Shown here one piece after another: positions 44,458-52,998 of a stretch of 64,000 nucleotides of DNA. Numbering within the stretch: the first letter of the stretch is position 1; every line of letters starts with the position of its first letter. The notes under the pieces were generated by a model. That model had not been told where the DNA came from. It made no database searches and saw only the letters and a list, made by a program, of their open reading frames with translations. The position numbers and the translations under genes were made by a program. This stretch comes from Mycobacterium saskatchewanense (lineage in GTDB: Bacteria > Actinomycetota > Actinomycetes > Mycobacteriales > Mycobacteriaceae): NCBI RefSeq assembly GCF_010729105.1, contig NZ_AP022573.1, positions 4,712,001 through 4,776,000 of the forward strand, written 5' to 3'.

Positions 44458-45908
44458 GAGGATGTCCCAGGTTCCGTGGAACTTCGGTGGCGGTCCGGTG
44501 AGCATCAGGCTGCGCTCACCTCGTCATTGTGCACGACGGGTCCGACAGGTTCGGCGGTCTGGCGCTCGAGAGCTGAGCGGAGCGTCGGTAGGTGCAGGTG
44601 ACCGTTCACACGGCGGAACTGCTTGCCGGCCTCGACCATCCCGGCGGCACACCAGCGCAGCGCCATCTGCCCGTCCTGCCAGCGTTTGACGTTGCCGGCG
44701 TGTTCGCGGCAGACGGAGATCATCGACTCGATGCAGTTGGTCGAGCGCAGCGTGCGGGCCAAGGTGGGTGGCACGCCCAGTCGCAGCACGGTGAGCGTCT
44801 CGTCGAGGCCCTCACGCAGGCTGGCCGCCGCCCCGGGGTGGATGCGGTCGAGTTCGGTGGCCAGGGCCAGCAACGCGGCCTCGGCCTCCAGCGCCGATCC
44901 GGCATGGTAGGCGTCGGTCATCTTCCGGCCGACAGTGAACCGAAGGCGTTGCGGCAGGCGATCTTTCACGTTCCGAACCTTGTGCAGTTGGCAGCGTTGG
45001 ATCACTGGGCGCTCCAGCACGTCGAGGACGGCCTTGCGCAGCGCCTTGGACCCGTCCAGGCACACCAGCATCGGGCGGGTGACGTCCAGGCCCCGCTCAC
45101 GCAGATCGACCAGCAGGCCGGTGACCAAGGTCGCGTTCTCGGTCGAGCCCTCCACCAGCGCCAGCGGGTGCTTGACCCCGTCTATGCCGATACCGAGCGC
45201 CACGACACAGCACGACTCGGCGAAGTGCACCCCGTCGATCATCAACGCCACCAGGTCCAGCCCGGGCAGATCCCGCGACAACAGCTCGGCCAGACCGGTT
45301 TCGGTCATCGCCACAAACTTGCGCGAGACCGCTGACTTGCTTGTCGCAGAGCAGGATTGATCCACCTGGTGACCGACCGGCTCGAGCCCGACCGGGTAGC
45401 GGCGGGTCGAGAGCCCGGCCAGCATCTTCTCCATCGCCATCTTGCCTAGAATCTCAGTCGAGCTGAACAGCTCATACGACACGATCGGCAGCTCACCGGA
45501 CCCGCCGGCCGCCCGCACCCGAGGGCGGGTGATCGCCACCCGCTGCCCGCCCAGGGTCACCGACCCGCGCTCACGGCCGTGCCGCACCGCCGTCCGCGTC
45601 GCATCATGCTTACCCTTCGGCCCGGCCAACGCGCTCACGTCGGCCTCCATCAACGCCGCCATCACCTGCAGGCCCGCACCCACGGCCAGGGCCGAAAGCC
45701 CCTCGTGCATGTTCTCGGCGATCTCCGCCAACGCCACACTGACGCACTGCGGGATGGCGGTCGCGTCCACGGACTGGATCTGGCTACTCTTCTTCACGGC
45801 TGGTCCCCTTGCTGTTGGTGTGTCTTGGCGGACGCCCGACACCTACCACACGGCAGGTCTCGAGCGGGGGACCGCCACCTCAAGTTCTACGAGACCCGGG
45901 ACAACGTC
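44458..45908 (-). mobile_element. IS256-family insertion sequence with 9-bp target duplication
   Basis: The 1451-bp element has imperfect terminal inverted repeats: 44458-44496 against the complement of 45869-45908, both carrying TGTCCC, GAACTT and GGTGGCGGTCC at matching places. The 9-bp sequence CGGACTGCC occurs directly outside both ends (44449-44457 and 45909-45917). It is therefore the target-site duplication expected for IS256 transposition. The element sits about 100 bp inside the right end of the AICE and probably arrived after it formed. Confidence 0.9.
44505..45797 (-). CDS. IS256-family (mutator-type) transposase
   Basis: This 430-residue DDE transposase has LVALMIDGVHFAE (first Asp), MLVCLDGSKALRKAV (second Asp), CQLHKVRNVKDRLP and TNCIESMISVCREHAGNVKRW with the likely Glu. 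This is the mutator/IS256 pattern. I chose GTG 45797 (KKSSQIQ) because AAGGGGA lies just upstream; the frame opens at 45842. It appears intact. Confidence 0.93.
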   Translation of the reverse strand: MKKSSQIQSVDATAIPQCVSVALAEIAENMHEGLSALAVGAGLQVMAALMEADVSALAGPKGKHDATRTAVRHGRERGSVTLGGQRVAITRPRVRAAGGSGELPIVSYELFSSTEILGKMAMEKMLAGLSTRRYPVGLEPVGHQVDQSCSATSKSAVSRKFVAMTETGLAELLSRDLPGLDLVALMIDGVHFAESCCVVALGIGIDGVKHPLALVEGSTENATLVTGLLVDLRERGLDVTRPMLVCLDGSKALRKAVLDVLERPVIQRCQLHKVRNVKDRLPQRLRFTVGRKMTDAYHAGSALEAEAALLALATELDRIHPGAAASLREGLDETLTVLRLGVPPTLARTLRSTNCIESMISVCREHAGNVKRWQDGQMALRWCAAGMVEAGKQFRRVNGHLHLPTLRSALERQTAEPVGPVVHNDEVSAA

Positions 45909-45993
45909 CGGACTGCCACCGCACGAACTGTGTGCGCATTCCAACCAGGAGTCGATCATCTCACCAAGACTTTCCACGCCAGCACAGGGGATA

Positions 45994-46020
45994 GATTCAC
46001 GATGTCTCACAAACCTCAAA
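45994..46020 (+). other. Right attachment junction (attR) of the integrated element
   Basis: 13E12 coding sequence resumes at AACCTCAAATGC (46012-46023), in the phase that continues codon 363 of the left half. The preceding bases, GATTCACGATGTCTCACA, do not fit 13E12 and belong to the element. The AA at 46012-46013 matches AA at 3434-3435 in the left junction. Between the IS end (45917) and this junction about 95 bp of element DNA remain. Confidence 0.7.
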
Positions 46021-46377
46021 TGCCTGTGCCGCACCCACCACCTGGTCAAAACCTTCTGGGGCTGGACCGACCAGCAACTACCCGACGGCACCGTGATCCT
46101 GACCTCTCCGGCCGGCCAGACCTCCGTCACCACCCCCGGCAGCGCCCTGCTGTTCCCCAGCCTGTGCCATGCCGTGGGCGGCATGCCCACCCTCGAAACC
46201 CCGCCCGACGACTACTGCGCCCCACGCACCGCCATGATGCCCACCCGCACCCGCGCCCAACACCACGCCGCGCGCATCACCACCGAACGCCGACACAACC
46301 GCCAAACCCGCCTGGGCGCCTCGGCGGCGCGGGGACCGGACGACGCCACCGGCGACGGCGAACCCCCGCCCTTCTAG
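46012..46377 (+). pseudogene. 13E12-family HNH endonuclease, 3' half
   Basis: This is the C-terminal 121 codons of the interrupted gene. It begins NLKCLCRTHHLVKTFWGW, the N and HH part of the HNH site, and ends DGEPPPF with stop TAG at 46375-46377. It has no start codon or promoter of its own. Open frame upstream of 46012 is read-through into element DNA. The last 137 bp are repeated at 48356-48492. Confidence 0.9.
46241..46377 (+). repeat. 137-bp direct repeat, left copy (13E12 3' end)
   Basis: This segment is nearly identical to 48356-48492; I count two mismatches, G/A near the start and C/G nine bases before the stop codon end. It covers the last 45 codons and stop of 13E12. Flanking bases outside the repeats differ. 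The two copies enclose the toxin-immunity cassette. Confidence 0.92.
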
Positions 46378-46426
46378 CTATAGAGAGCCCTCGATCAAAG
46401 GTTTCCTCCTGGCATTGTGGGCGAGT

Positions 46427-46912
46427 TCAAGAAGGGTCTGCATATCGGCGAGGCTCGTTCACCGCGTGTCGCTCACTCTTCAACGGTGATCTCATCGGTC
46501 CCGGCATGTGCCGATAGGTCTCTGGAATGTCCGACAGGCGCTCGGGCAAACCCTCTTCGAGCGGAAAGCCGTCCCACAAAATGGAGCTCGGTTCGCCTGG
46601 CTGGCGAAACGAACCCCATGGCTGCCGCTCGTCGAGGTCGAGGAGATAGTAGTAGCGGACCGCTTCCGCCACGTCCGGCCATGGGCCAGGATCAATAATC
46701 GACTCTCTGGTGTCGCGTACGAGCCCCCGCGTAATGTCAGATGGCGGGGCGGCGTAGACCAGATACATCATCGGCCCGTCGGTCCAGGCGTGTGAGACGA
46801 GAATGGGCTGACTTCCTTCGCTGTTCTCGTCTGCGATACGCCGCAACAATTTGCGCAGCACCTCACGTGCGAATTTGCGTTGCTCGGCGTCCGCGTTAGT
46901 TGATGGGCACAT
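46427..46912 (-). CDS. Putative immunity protein of the type VII toxin cassette
   Basis: This 161-residue acidic cytoplasmic protein has no signal peptide. It begins MCPSTNADAEQRKFAREVL and has PMMYLVYAAPP and DVAEAVRYYYLLDLDE in the middle. I recognise no family. It directly follows the toxin gene, and its start overlaps the toxin's 3' end by 17 nt, so both are co-translated. That arrangement is typical of toxin-immunity pairs. The immunity role is inferred from position. Confidence 0.65.
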   Translation of the reverse strand: MCPSTNADAEQRKFAREVLRKLLRRIADENSEGSQPILVSHAWTDGPMMYLVYAAPPSDITRGLVRDTRESIIDPGPWPDVAEAVRYYYLLDLDERQPWGSFRQPGEPSSILWDGFPLEEGLPERLSDIPETYRHMPGPMRSPLKSERHAVNEPRRYADPS

Positions 46913-47948
46913 TCGTGTTCACCCAAGGCGGAGTCCAGGTCCAGTCGTTCCCCAGTTTGATCACTCCGCTGCCACCCTCCAACGGAAACATTGTGATCAC
47001 TCCTTTCTGTCGGCCATCAGGCACGCCAGCACGCCCCTCGTTGGGATCGACCACGATCCTCATCGTCAAGCTCTCCCCAGTATCCTCGCAGCTCGTGATT
47101 CCCAGCAGGCCGCTCGTGCAGTGGGTGCGGTTGATGGTCACGTCATAGCGAAGTGTGCCGTCCGGTAGATGTATTGGCCGGCTATGAGAGATCAAATCTT
47201 TGAACACGTTCGGATTGACAACGCCGTGTTTCCAGTACGCCTTGTCCCAGCCCCAGCCTCTCTTGGCTGTCGCGTCGTAGTACCCGCGCCGGAGAATGAT
47301 TCGGTTGCCGTCGAGGTCCGTCGCTTCGGCGATGACATTGTTGACCGGGTACGGTAACTCGTCAGCCGGGCCACCGCCCTGCTTAAAATCGACCGCTCGC
47401 ACACCACCGCCGTGCTCCGAAAACGTGAGCTGCCCCCACTCGGCGGTCATGGCCGCAAGATTGGTGTTGATGTCACGTTCGTTGGCAACCAGGGTGCTGA
47501 CTCTGTGCCGGATGAAGCTGAAATGCGCCCTCGCTACCCGCAGACGGGCCTCGTATTCGGCTTCGGTGGTGCATTCCCTTGTGTCGGCCACGCTGTAGTC
47601 GTCGCCCACGCTAAACCCGTCGCGCTCCGCGTCGCCAACCGCGTCGAGCGCCAGATGCTTGCCAGCTTCCAGGATCTGCTGCCAGTGTGGGGCGGCGGTT
47701 GCCACGTCGTGCCAGGACCCTAGTACTGGCCTGGCACGCAGGAGGTCCGTCGCCGCCTGCCCGATCGCCGCGTCACCGGCAGCGCCTCGCCATTCGACCC
47801 CGCCCGGGTATTTGACAGCATCGGCCAGCTGCTCTAGGGCGCTTTCGGCTTTGGGTCCGATTGTGCGCAGATAGTTTGCGAGCACCGTGAAGTAGCCGAA
47901 GTCGGTGGCGCGCAACTCCGAAAGTGTTGGCCAGCCGGTGCCGACCAT
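46896..47948 (-). CDS. Putative type VII secreted polymorphic toxin
   Basis: This 350-residue protein has an N-terminal helical region with WxG at Trp53-Arg54-Gly55 (GGVEWRGAAGDAAIG), as in mycobacterial ESX substrates, and a long helical middle. The C-terminal part from about residue 205 is different in character: RGYYDATAKRGWGWDKAYWK, KHGVVNP, RYDVTINRTHC, DPNEGRAGVPDGRQKG and a Trp-rich end. The basic, glycine-rich pattern with scattered His, Arg and Thr resembles small RNase folds (BECR type), but I cannot name a family. It starts 1 nt inside the upstream EspC-like gene stop. Confidence 0.7.
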   Translation of the reverse strand: MVGTGWPTLSELRATDFGYFTVLANYLRTIGPKAESALEQLADAVKYPGGVEWRGAAGDAAIGQAATDLLRARPVLGSWHDVATAAPHWQQILEAGKHLALDAVGDAERDGFSVGDDYSVADTRECTTEAEYEARLRVARAHFSFIRHRVSTLVANERDINTNLAAMTAEWGQLTFSEHGGGVRAVDFKQGGGPADELPYPVNNVIAEATDLDGNRIILRRGYYDATAKRGWGWDKAYWKHGVVNPNVFKDLISHSRPIHLPDGTLRYDVTINRTHCTSGLLGITSCEDTGESLTMRIVVDPNEGRAGVPDGRQKGVITMFPLEGGSGVIKLGNDWTWTPPWVNTNVPIN

Positions 47949-48256
47949 CAGCGCGTCAGTCCGCGGAACCGCGCGGCGTTGCCCTCCTCTGTATCGACGT
48001 ACACCGTTGCAGCCTTGGCGTAGTCGGCGCCGCGGGCACCGATCCGGTGCCCCATCGAGGATGCGTCGGCGGCCGACGCCGCGGCGGCCCTACCGACGGT
48101 GGCCGCTGACGATGCCCACTCTGACGTGGTCACCGACGGCAGCGTGACTTCAGAGCCCAACTCGGCGCTGACCTTGCCGCACATCAATCCAAGCTTGTGC
48201 AGGCCAGCGGCGAGTACCTTCAGCTGGGTGCGGCCCGCGGAAGATTCGGCTGGCAT
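47948..48256 (-). CDS. EspC/DUF2580-like type VII secretion partner
   Basis: This 102-residue helical protein resembles ESX-1 EspC and other DUF2580 proteins. It has LKVLAAGLHKLGLMCGKVSAEL, a central Trp47 (SEWASSAATVG) and a C-terminal YVDTE (Tyr86 to Glu90). The last fits YxxxD/E, the general secretion signal of type VII systems. It is the first gene of a three-gene operon with the toxin and immunity genes. It probably pairs with the WxG toxin for export by a chromosomal ESX machine. Confidence 0.75.
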   Translation of the reverse strand: MPAESSAGRTQLKVLAAGLHKLGLMCGKVSAELGSEVTLPSVTTSEWASSAATVGRAAAASAADASSMGHRIGARGADYAKAATVYVDTEEGNAARFRGLTR

Positions 48257-48355
48257 GCACCGAGTCTAACGATGCTGGTAAATCGGTGAAAAGATCCTGG
48301 CGCCGCGGTGAGCTAGATAATTTTAGGCTCTAACGGCGGCCACCGTGCCCGGATT

Positions 48356-48492
48356 CCACCCGCACCCGCACCCAACACCACGCCGCGCGCATCACCACCG
48401 AACGCCGACACAACCGCCAAACCCGCCTGGGCGCCTCGGCGGCGCGGGGACCGGACGACGCCACCGGCGACGGCGAACCCCCGCCGTTCTAG
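48356..48492 (+). pseudogene. 137-bp direct repeat, right copy (13E12 3' remnant)
   Basis: This copy covers the last 45 codons of 13E12 and its stop at 48490-48492, without an upstream coding part. It differs from 46241-46377 at about two positions. The DNA to its right is ordinary chromosome (DinB-like gene, rplN operon). I therefore infer that this was the original 3' end of the 13E12 gene, and that the toxin cassette with an extra copy of the end came in to its left. Confidence 0.88.
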
Positions 48493-48519
48493 GCGAGCCC
48501 GCTGGGCGAAAATGTCCAC

Positions 48520-49062
48520 ATGTCGGCTTCGTTACCGCCGCTGGCCGCCGAGGATTACGTGTGCGAGCCCTGCGCGATGGCCTTTTCGGAGACGGAAATC
48601 GACGAGGCGGTCAACATCATCGGCGGCCTGCCCGTCGCCCTCCGGGAGGCCGTGCATGCCATCCCGCCCGGGGCTCGGCGAAAGCGGCCCGAAGCCGACG
48701 TGTGGTCGGTCGCCGAGTACGTGTGCCACCTGCGCGACGTCTACGTCGGCTTCACCATCCGGCTGCACCGCGTCCGCACGGAGGACCAGCCCGCCTTCGA
48801 GCCGCTGTTCAACGATCTGCGGGCCCGTCGTTTCCGATACAACCAGTGCGACATCGCCGCCACGATCGACGAGACGGCGGCGGCCGTGGCGGGATTCCGC
48901 GACGAAGTGGCGCGGATGCGGGAAGGCGATTGGGACCGCATAGGATCCCGGTTGCCCGGTGAGCGCCGGACGGCGCGTTGGCTCGTGCGCCAGGCGATGC
49001 ACGAAGGCGTCCATCACCTCGGCGACATCGAGAGATTTGGCTCTGAGCTGCTCGTCCCCTAG
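48520..49062 (+). CDS. DinB-like four-helix protein
   Basis: This 180-residue protein resembles the DinB/YfiT family: [19 protein letters not shown] with the first His, and a late [15 protein letters not shown] carrying further His metal ligands. Such proteins bind a metal and often use mycothiol or bacillithiol. The CEPCAM near the N-terminus is unusual. The gene lies between the 13E12 remnant and the rplN operon. ATG 48520 is the first good start. Confidence 0.75.
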   Translation: MSASLPPLAAEDYVCEPCAMAFSETEIDEAVNIIGGLPVALREAVHAIPPGARRKRPEADVWSVAEYVCHLRDVYVGFTIRLHRVRTEDQPAFEPLFNDLRARRFRYNQCDIAATIDETAAAVAGFRDEVARMREGDWDRIGSRLPGERRTARWLVRQAMHEGVHHLGDIERFGSELLVP

Positions 49063-49214
49063 ACTCTAGGGGTTGCCTTGGGCAGACCTCGGCCGGTGCG
49101 TGCAAACGTTGTCGGCCCCGCGTGCCCTTCGGTGACTACTGCTTTACAAGACCGCGCACGTCAGGTTCGGTGGTTTCCTCCTGCCGTGCACACGCAACCA
49201 GTTCAGGAGATCGA
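49063..49214 (+). promoter_or_regulatory. Upstream region of the rplN operon
   Basis: This 152-bp gap should hold the promoter of the ribosomal operon. CAGGAGATCGA at about 49204-49214 is the ribosome site and sets the rplN start at GTG 49215. The open frame that begins at 49122 runs through this leader and has no family sequence, so I reject it as the start. Confidence 0.6.
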
Positions 49215-49583
49215 GTGATTCAGCAGGAATCGCGGTTGAAGGTCGCCGACAACACCGGCGCCAAGGAGATCTTATGCATCCGGGTGCTCGGCGGTTCGTC
49301 GCGACGCTATGCCGGGATCGGTGACGTGATTGTCGCCACCGTCAAGGACGCCATCCCGGGCGGCAACGTCAAGCGGGGGGACGTCGTCAAGGCCGTCGTG
49401 GTGCGCACCGTCAAAGAGCGCAGGCGTCCCGACGGCAGCTACATCAAGTTCGACGAGAACGCCGCGGTGATCATCAAGCCCGACAACGATCCGCGCGGCA
49501 CGCGCATCTTCGGCCCGGTCGGCCGCGAGCTGCGCGAGAAGCGGTTCATGAAGATCATCTCGCTGGCCCCGGAGGTGCTGTAG
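49215..49583 (+). CDS. rplN: 50S ribosomal protein uL14
   Basis: This 122-residue protein has the L14 signature from [17 protein letters not shown] to the C-terminal [12 protein letters not shown]. It binds 23S rRNA at the subunit interface. GTG 49215 gives the standard length. It leads the operon through rplO, as in M. tuberculosis. The next gene starts immediately after its stop. Confidence 0.97.
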
Positions 49584-49901
49584 ATGAAGGTGCATAAGGG
49601 CGACACCGTCCTCGTCATCGCCGGCAAGGACAAGGGCGCCAAAGGCAAGGTCCTGCAGGCCTACCCGGAGCGTAATCGGGTGCTGGTCGAGGGCGTCAAC
49701 CGGATCAAGAAGCACACCGCAATTTCCGCCAACCAGCGCGGAGCCCAGTCGGGCGGAATCGTCACCCAGGAAGCCCCGATCCACGTCTCGAACGTGATGG
49801 TGGTCGACTCGGACGGCAAGCCCACCCGCGTGGGGTACCGCGTCGACGAGGAAACCGGCAAGCGAGTCCGCGTCTCCAAGCGCAACGGCAAGGACATCTG
49901 A
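49584..49901 (+). CDS. rplX: 50S ribosomal protein uL24
   Basis: This 105-residue protein has the KOW-type start [21 protein letters not shown]. It initiates 50S assembly by binding 23S rRNA. It abuts rplN without a gap and overlaps rplE by 1 nt. Confidence 0.97.
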   Translation: MKVHKGDTVLVIAGKDKGAKGKVLQAYPERNRVLVEGVNRIKKHTAISANQRGAQSGGIVTQEAPIHVSNVMVVDSDGKPTRVGYRVDEETGKRVRVSKRNGKDI

Positions 49902-50464
49902 TGACTACTGCAGAGAAAGTTCAGCCCCGGCTGAAGGAGCGCTACCGCAGCGAGATTCGCGATGCGTTGCACAAGCAGTTCAACTACGCCAACGTCATGC
50001 AGATCCCGACCGTGACCAAGGTCGTCGTCAACATGGGTGTCGGCGAGGCGGCCCGGGACGCGAAGCTGATCAACGGCGCCGTCAACGATCTGGCGCTGAT
50101 CACAGGCCAGCGTCCCGAGATCCGCCGGGCGCGTAAGTCCATCGCGCAGTTCAAGTTGCGCGAGGGTATGCCGATCGGCGCCCGCGTGACCCTGCGCGGA
50201 GACCGGATGTGGGAGTTTCTCGACCGCCTGACATCCATTGCGCTGCCGCGTATCCGTGACTTCCGCGGCCTGTCGCCGAAGCAGTTCGACGGCGTCGGCA
50301 ACTACACATTTGGGCTGGCCGAGCAGTCGGTGTTCCACGAGATCGACGTGGACAAGATTGACCGGGTCCGCGGCATGGACATCAACGTCGTCACCTCGGC
50401 GACGACCGACGACGAGGGGCGAGCGCTGTTGCGGGCCCTCGGCTTTCCGTTCAAGGAGAACTGA
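49901..50464 (+). CDS. rplE: 50S ribosomal protein uL5
   Basis: This 187-residue protein has [20 protein letters not shown] and [21 protein letters not shown], typical of L5, which binds 5S rRNA. Length is standard. Its ATG overlaps the rplX stop. Confidence 0.97.
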   Translation: MTTAEKVQPRLKERYRSEIRDALHKQFNYANVMQIPTVTKVVVNMGVGEAARDAKLINGAVNDLALITGQRPEIRRARKSIAQFKLREGMPIGARVTLRGDRMWEFLDRLTSIALPRIRDFRGLSPKQFDGVGNYTFGLAEQSVFHEIDVDKIDRVRGMDINVVTSATTDDEGRALLRALGFPFKEN

Positions 50465-50467
50465 GCG

Positions 50468-50653
50468 ATGGCGAAGAAGGCACTGGTCAACAAGGCCGCA
50501 CGCAAGCCGAAGTTCGCGGTGCGCGGCTACACGCGCTGCAACAGGTGCGGACGCCCGCGCGCGGTGTTCCGCAAATTCGGGTTGTGCAGGATCTGCCTGC
50601 GCGAGATGGCGCACGCCGGCGAGCTGCCGGGCGTGCAGAAGAGCAGTTGGTAA
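50468..50653 (+). CDS. rpsN: 30S ribosomal protein uS14, zinc-binding type
   Basis: This 61-residue protein has two CxxC pairs ([11 protein letters not shown] and [11 protein letters not shown]), so it is the zinc-binding C+ form. Mycobacteria also carry a zinc-free S14 elsewhere that replaces it in zinc limitation. It lies 3 bp after rplE. Confidence 0.97.
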   Translation: MAKKALVNKAARKPKFAVRGYTRCNRCGRPRAVFRKFGLCRICLREMAHAGELPGVQKSSW

Positions 50654-50720
50654 CAAGCCCAGAACAGTTGCGCGGTAGGCCCGGGACGGGAACCCCCGCG
50701 AGGAAGGTGACACGGCTGTC

Positions 50721-51119
50721 ATGACCATGACGGACCCGATCGCAGACTTTTTGACGCGTCTGCGCAACGCCAATTCGGCGTACCACGACGAGGTGACGTT
50801 GCCGCACTCCAAGATCAAGGCCAACATCGCCGAGATCCTCAAGAACGAGGGATACATCAGCGATTTCCGGACCGAAGACGCTCGGGTGGGCAAGTCGCTG
50901 ATCGTCCAGCTCAAGTACGGCCCGAGCCGGGAGCGCAGCATCGCGGGTTTGCGCCGCGTCTCCAAGCCCGGCCTGCGGGTGTACGCGAAATCCACCAACC
51001 TGCCGCGGGTGCTCGGCGGCCTGGGCGTGGCGATCATCTCGACCTCCTCGGGTCTGCTGACCGATCGCCAGGCGGCCAGACAGGGCGTGGGCGGCGAAGT
51101 CCTCGCATACGTGTGGTAG
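50721..51119 (+). CDS. rpsH: 30S ribosomal protein uS8
   Basis: This 132-residue protein has [20 protein letters not shown] and the C-terminal [20 protein letters not shown]. It is a primary 16S rRNA binder and, in some bacteria, a feedback repressor of this operon. GAGGAAGG lies in the 67-bp leader. Confidence 0.97.
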   Translation: MTMTDPIADFLTRLRNANSAYHDEVTLPHSKIKANIAEILKNEGYISDFRTEDARVGKSLIVQLKYGPSRERSIAGLRRVSKPGLRVYAKSTNLPRVLGGLGVAIISTSSGLLTDRQAARQGVGGEVLAYVW

Positions 51120-51142
51120 AGGCGGAGAGGTAGCGAAAGACT

Positions 51143-51682
51143 ATGTCGCGTATTGGTAAGCAGCCGGTTCCGGTGCCCGCCGGTGTCGACGTCACGATCG
51201 ATGGCCAGAAGGTCTCGGTGAAGGGCCCCAAGGGCGCCCTGGACCTGACCGTCGCCGAGCCGATCGCCGTGTCGCGCAACGACGACGGCGCCATCGTGGT
51301 CACCCGCCCGAACGACGAGCGGGAGAACCGCTCGCTGCACGGGCTGTCGCGCACCCTGGTGTCCAATCTGGTCACCGGCGTGACGCAGGGTTACGAGACC
51401 AAGATGGAGATCTTCGGGGTCGGCTACCGGGTGCAGCTCAAAGGCTCCAACCTGGAGTTCGCACTCGGGTACAGCCACCCCGTCGTGATCGAGGCGCCCG
51501 AGGGCATCACATTCGCGGTCCAGTCACCGACGAAGTTCACGGTGTCGGGGATCGACAAGCAGAAGGTCGGCCAGATTTCGGCGAACATCCGTCGCCTGCG
51601 CCGCCCGGACCCGTACAAGGGCAAGGGCGTGCGCTACGAGGGCGAGCAGATCCGCCGCAAGGTCGGAAAGACAGGTAAGTAG
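51143..51682 (+). CDS. rplF: 50S ribosomal protein uL6
   Basis: This 179-residue protein has [18 protein letters not shown] and the C-terminal [16 protein letters not shown]. It sits near the factor-binding site. Length and neighbours are standard. Confidence 0.97.
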   Translation: MSRIGKQPVPVPAGVDVTIDGQKVSVKGPKGALDLTVAEPIAVSRNDDGAIVVTRPNDERENRSLHGLSRTLVSNLVTGVTQGYETKMEIFGVGYRVQLKGSNLEFALGYSHPVVIEAPEGITFAVQSPTKFTVSGIDKQKVGQISANIRRLRRPDPYKGKGVRYEGEQIRRKVGKTGK

Positions 51683-51684
51683 TC

Positions 51685-52092
51685 ATGGCGCAATCAAAAG
51701 CTGACACCGCCGCGCGAAAGCCGGTTGGGCAGAACGTGTCCGCGACTCGGCGCGTTTCCCGGCTGCGCAGGCACGCGCGGCTGCGCAAGAAGGTCGCGGG
51801 CACACCGCAGCGTCCGCGGCTGGTGGTCAACCGGTCGTCGCGGCACATCCACGTGCAGCTCGTCAACGACCAGGACGGCACCACGGTGGCGGCCGCCTCG
51901 TCGATCGAGACCGATGTGCGCGGCTTGGACGGAGACAAGAAAGCCCGCAGCGTGCGGGTCGGACAGTTGATCGCCGAGCGCGCCAAGGCCGCCGGCATCG
52001 ACAGCGTCGTGTTCGACCGCGGCGGATACACCTACGGCGGACGGATCGCCGCGCTGGCCGATGCCGCGCGCGAGAACGGATTGCGATTCTGA
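51685..52092 (+). CDS. rplR: 50S ribosomal protein uL18
   Basis: This 135-residue protein has [34 protein letters not shown] and [20 protein letters not shown]. It binds 5S rRNA with L5. It starts 2 bp after the rplF stop. The N-terminus is about a dozen residues longer than the M. tuberculosis form I remember. Confidence 0.96.
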   Translation: MAQSKADTAARKPVGQNVSATRRVSRLRRHARLRKKVAGTPQRPRLVVNRSSRHIHVQLVNDQDGTTVAAASSIETDVRGLDGDKKARSVRVGQLIAERAKAAGIDSVVFDRGGYTYGGRIAALADAARENGLRF

Positions 52093-52129
52093 TGAACAAC
52101 AACAGCCTGATGAACGGAAGGACCGCATA

Positions 52130-52795
52130 ATGGCGGAACAGCCGGGAGGCGCCCAAGACAGCCGCGACTCGCGCGGCGACCGCGACGGCCGGGGTCGGCG
52201 CGACGGCGGCGGCCGTGGTGGCCGCGATCGGGACGGCGACAAGAGCAACTACCTCGAGCGCGTCGTCGCCATCAACCGTGTCTCCAAGGTGGTCAAGGGT
52301 GGTCGGCGCTTCAGCTTCACCGCGCTGGTCATCGTCGGTGACGGCAACGGCATGGTCGGGGTCGGTTACGGCAAGGCCAAGGAGGTGCCCGCCGCGATCG
52401 CCAAGGGTGTCGAGGAGGCGCGCAAGGGCTTCTTCCGCGTGCCGTTGATCCGCGGCACCATCACGCATCCCGTGCAGGGGGAGGCGGCCGCCGGTGTGGT
52501 GCTGTTGCGCCCGGCCAGCCCGGGTACCGGTGTGATCGCCGGGGGCGCTGTGCGCGCGGTGCTGGAATGCGCGGGCGTGCACGACATCCTGGCCAAGTCG
52601 CTGGGTAGTGACAACGCGATCAACGTGGTTCACGCGACGGTGGCCGCGCTGAAGATGCTGCAGCGTCCCGAGGAGGTGGCCGCGCGCCGCGGCCTGCCCA
52701 TCGAGGACGTGGCGCCGGCCGGGATGCTGAAGGCGCGCCGCGAAAGTGATGCGCTGGCCAGTGCCGCGGCGGCAAGAGAGGCGACTGCACAATGA
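52130..52795 (+). CDS. rpsE: 30S ribosomal protein uS5
   Basis: This 221-residue protein starts at ATG 52130 after GGAAGGA. The mycobacterial N-terminal extension rich in Arg, Asp and Gly is present, followed by [20 protein letters not shown]. The open frame from 52061 lies over rplR and is not the start. Its stop overlaps the rpmD ATG by 4 nt. Confidence 0.97.
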   Translation: MAEQPGGAQDSRDSRGDRDGRGRRDGGGRGGRDRDGDKSNYLERVVAINRVSKVVKGGRRFSFTALVIVGDGNGMVGVGYGKAKEVPAAIAKGVEEARKGFFRVPLIRGTITHPVQGEAAAGVVLLRPASPGTGVIAGGAVRAVLECAGVHDILAKSLGSDNAINVVHATVAALKMLQRPEEVAARRGLPIEDVAPAGMLKARRESDALASAAAAREATAQ

Positions 52796-52998
52796 GTCAG
52801 CTCAAGATCACCCAGGTGCGCAGCACCATCGGGGCGCGCTGGAAGCAGCGCGAGAGCCTGCGCACCCTGGGCTTGCGGCGGATCCGCCACTCGGTGATCC
52901 GTGAAGACAACGCACAGACTCGCGGCCTGATCGCGGTGGTGAACCACCTCGTCGAGGTGGAGCCCGCCGAGACGGGCGCCGGAGGTGACACCAAATGA
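52792..52998 (+). CDS. rpmD: 50S ribosomal protein uL30
   Basis: This 68-residue protein has [20 protein letters not shown] and [20 protein letters not shown]. It overlaps rpsE and rplO by 4 nt each, which couples translation of the three. Confidence 0.97.
   Translation: MSQLKITQVRSTIGARWKQRESLRTLGLRRIRHSVIREDNAQTRGLIAVVNHLVEVEPAETGAGGDTK

Larger units (their letters stand above)
3434..46013. mobile_element. Putative AICE (about 42.6 kb) integrated in a 13E12 gene, carrying mce and catabolic cargo
   Basis: The boundaries are the two points where the 13E12 reading frame breaks and resumes. Removing 3434-46011 restores one 484-codon HNH protein in frame with no codon lost or gained. At the left end are a serine recombinase, a RepSA-like initiator and a TraSA-like FtsK/SpoIIIE pump, the defining trio of actinomycete integrative and conjugative elements. 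A divergent XRE regulator follows. From 11.0 to 44.3 kb there is cargo: lipid catabolism genes and an mce operon. An IS256-family element has inserted near the right end. AICEs often use tRNA sites with tyrosine integrases. A serine integrase targeting 13E12 is instead known from the M. tuberculosis prophage-like element phiRv1. The main alternative is that the two 13E12 halves come from different repeat copies. Confidence 0.8.

Noticed and set aside
45843..46011. Open frame running from the IS end into the 13E12 3' half as one protein
   Set aside because: The part before 46012 has no resemblance to 13E12 proteins. It is a chance read-through of element DNA.
3434..46013. Integration at a tRNA gene, as usual for AICEs
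   Set aside because: I found no tRNA-like sequence at either end. The broken 13E12 gene explains the target fully.
46378..48355. The toxin cassette as part of the AICE
   Set aside because: It lies outside the point where the 13E12 frame resumes (46012), so it is a separate event downstream of attR.
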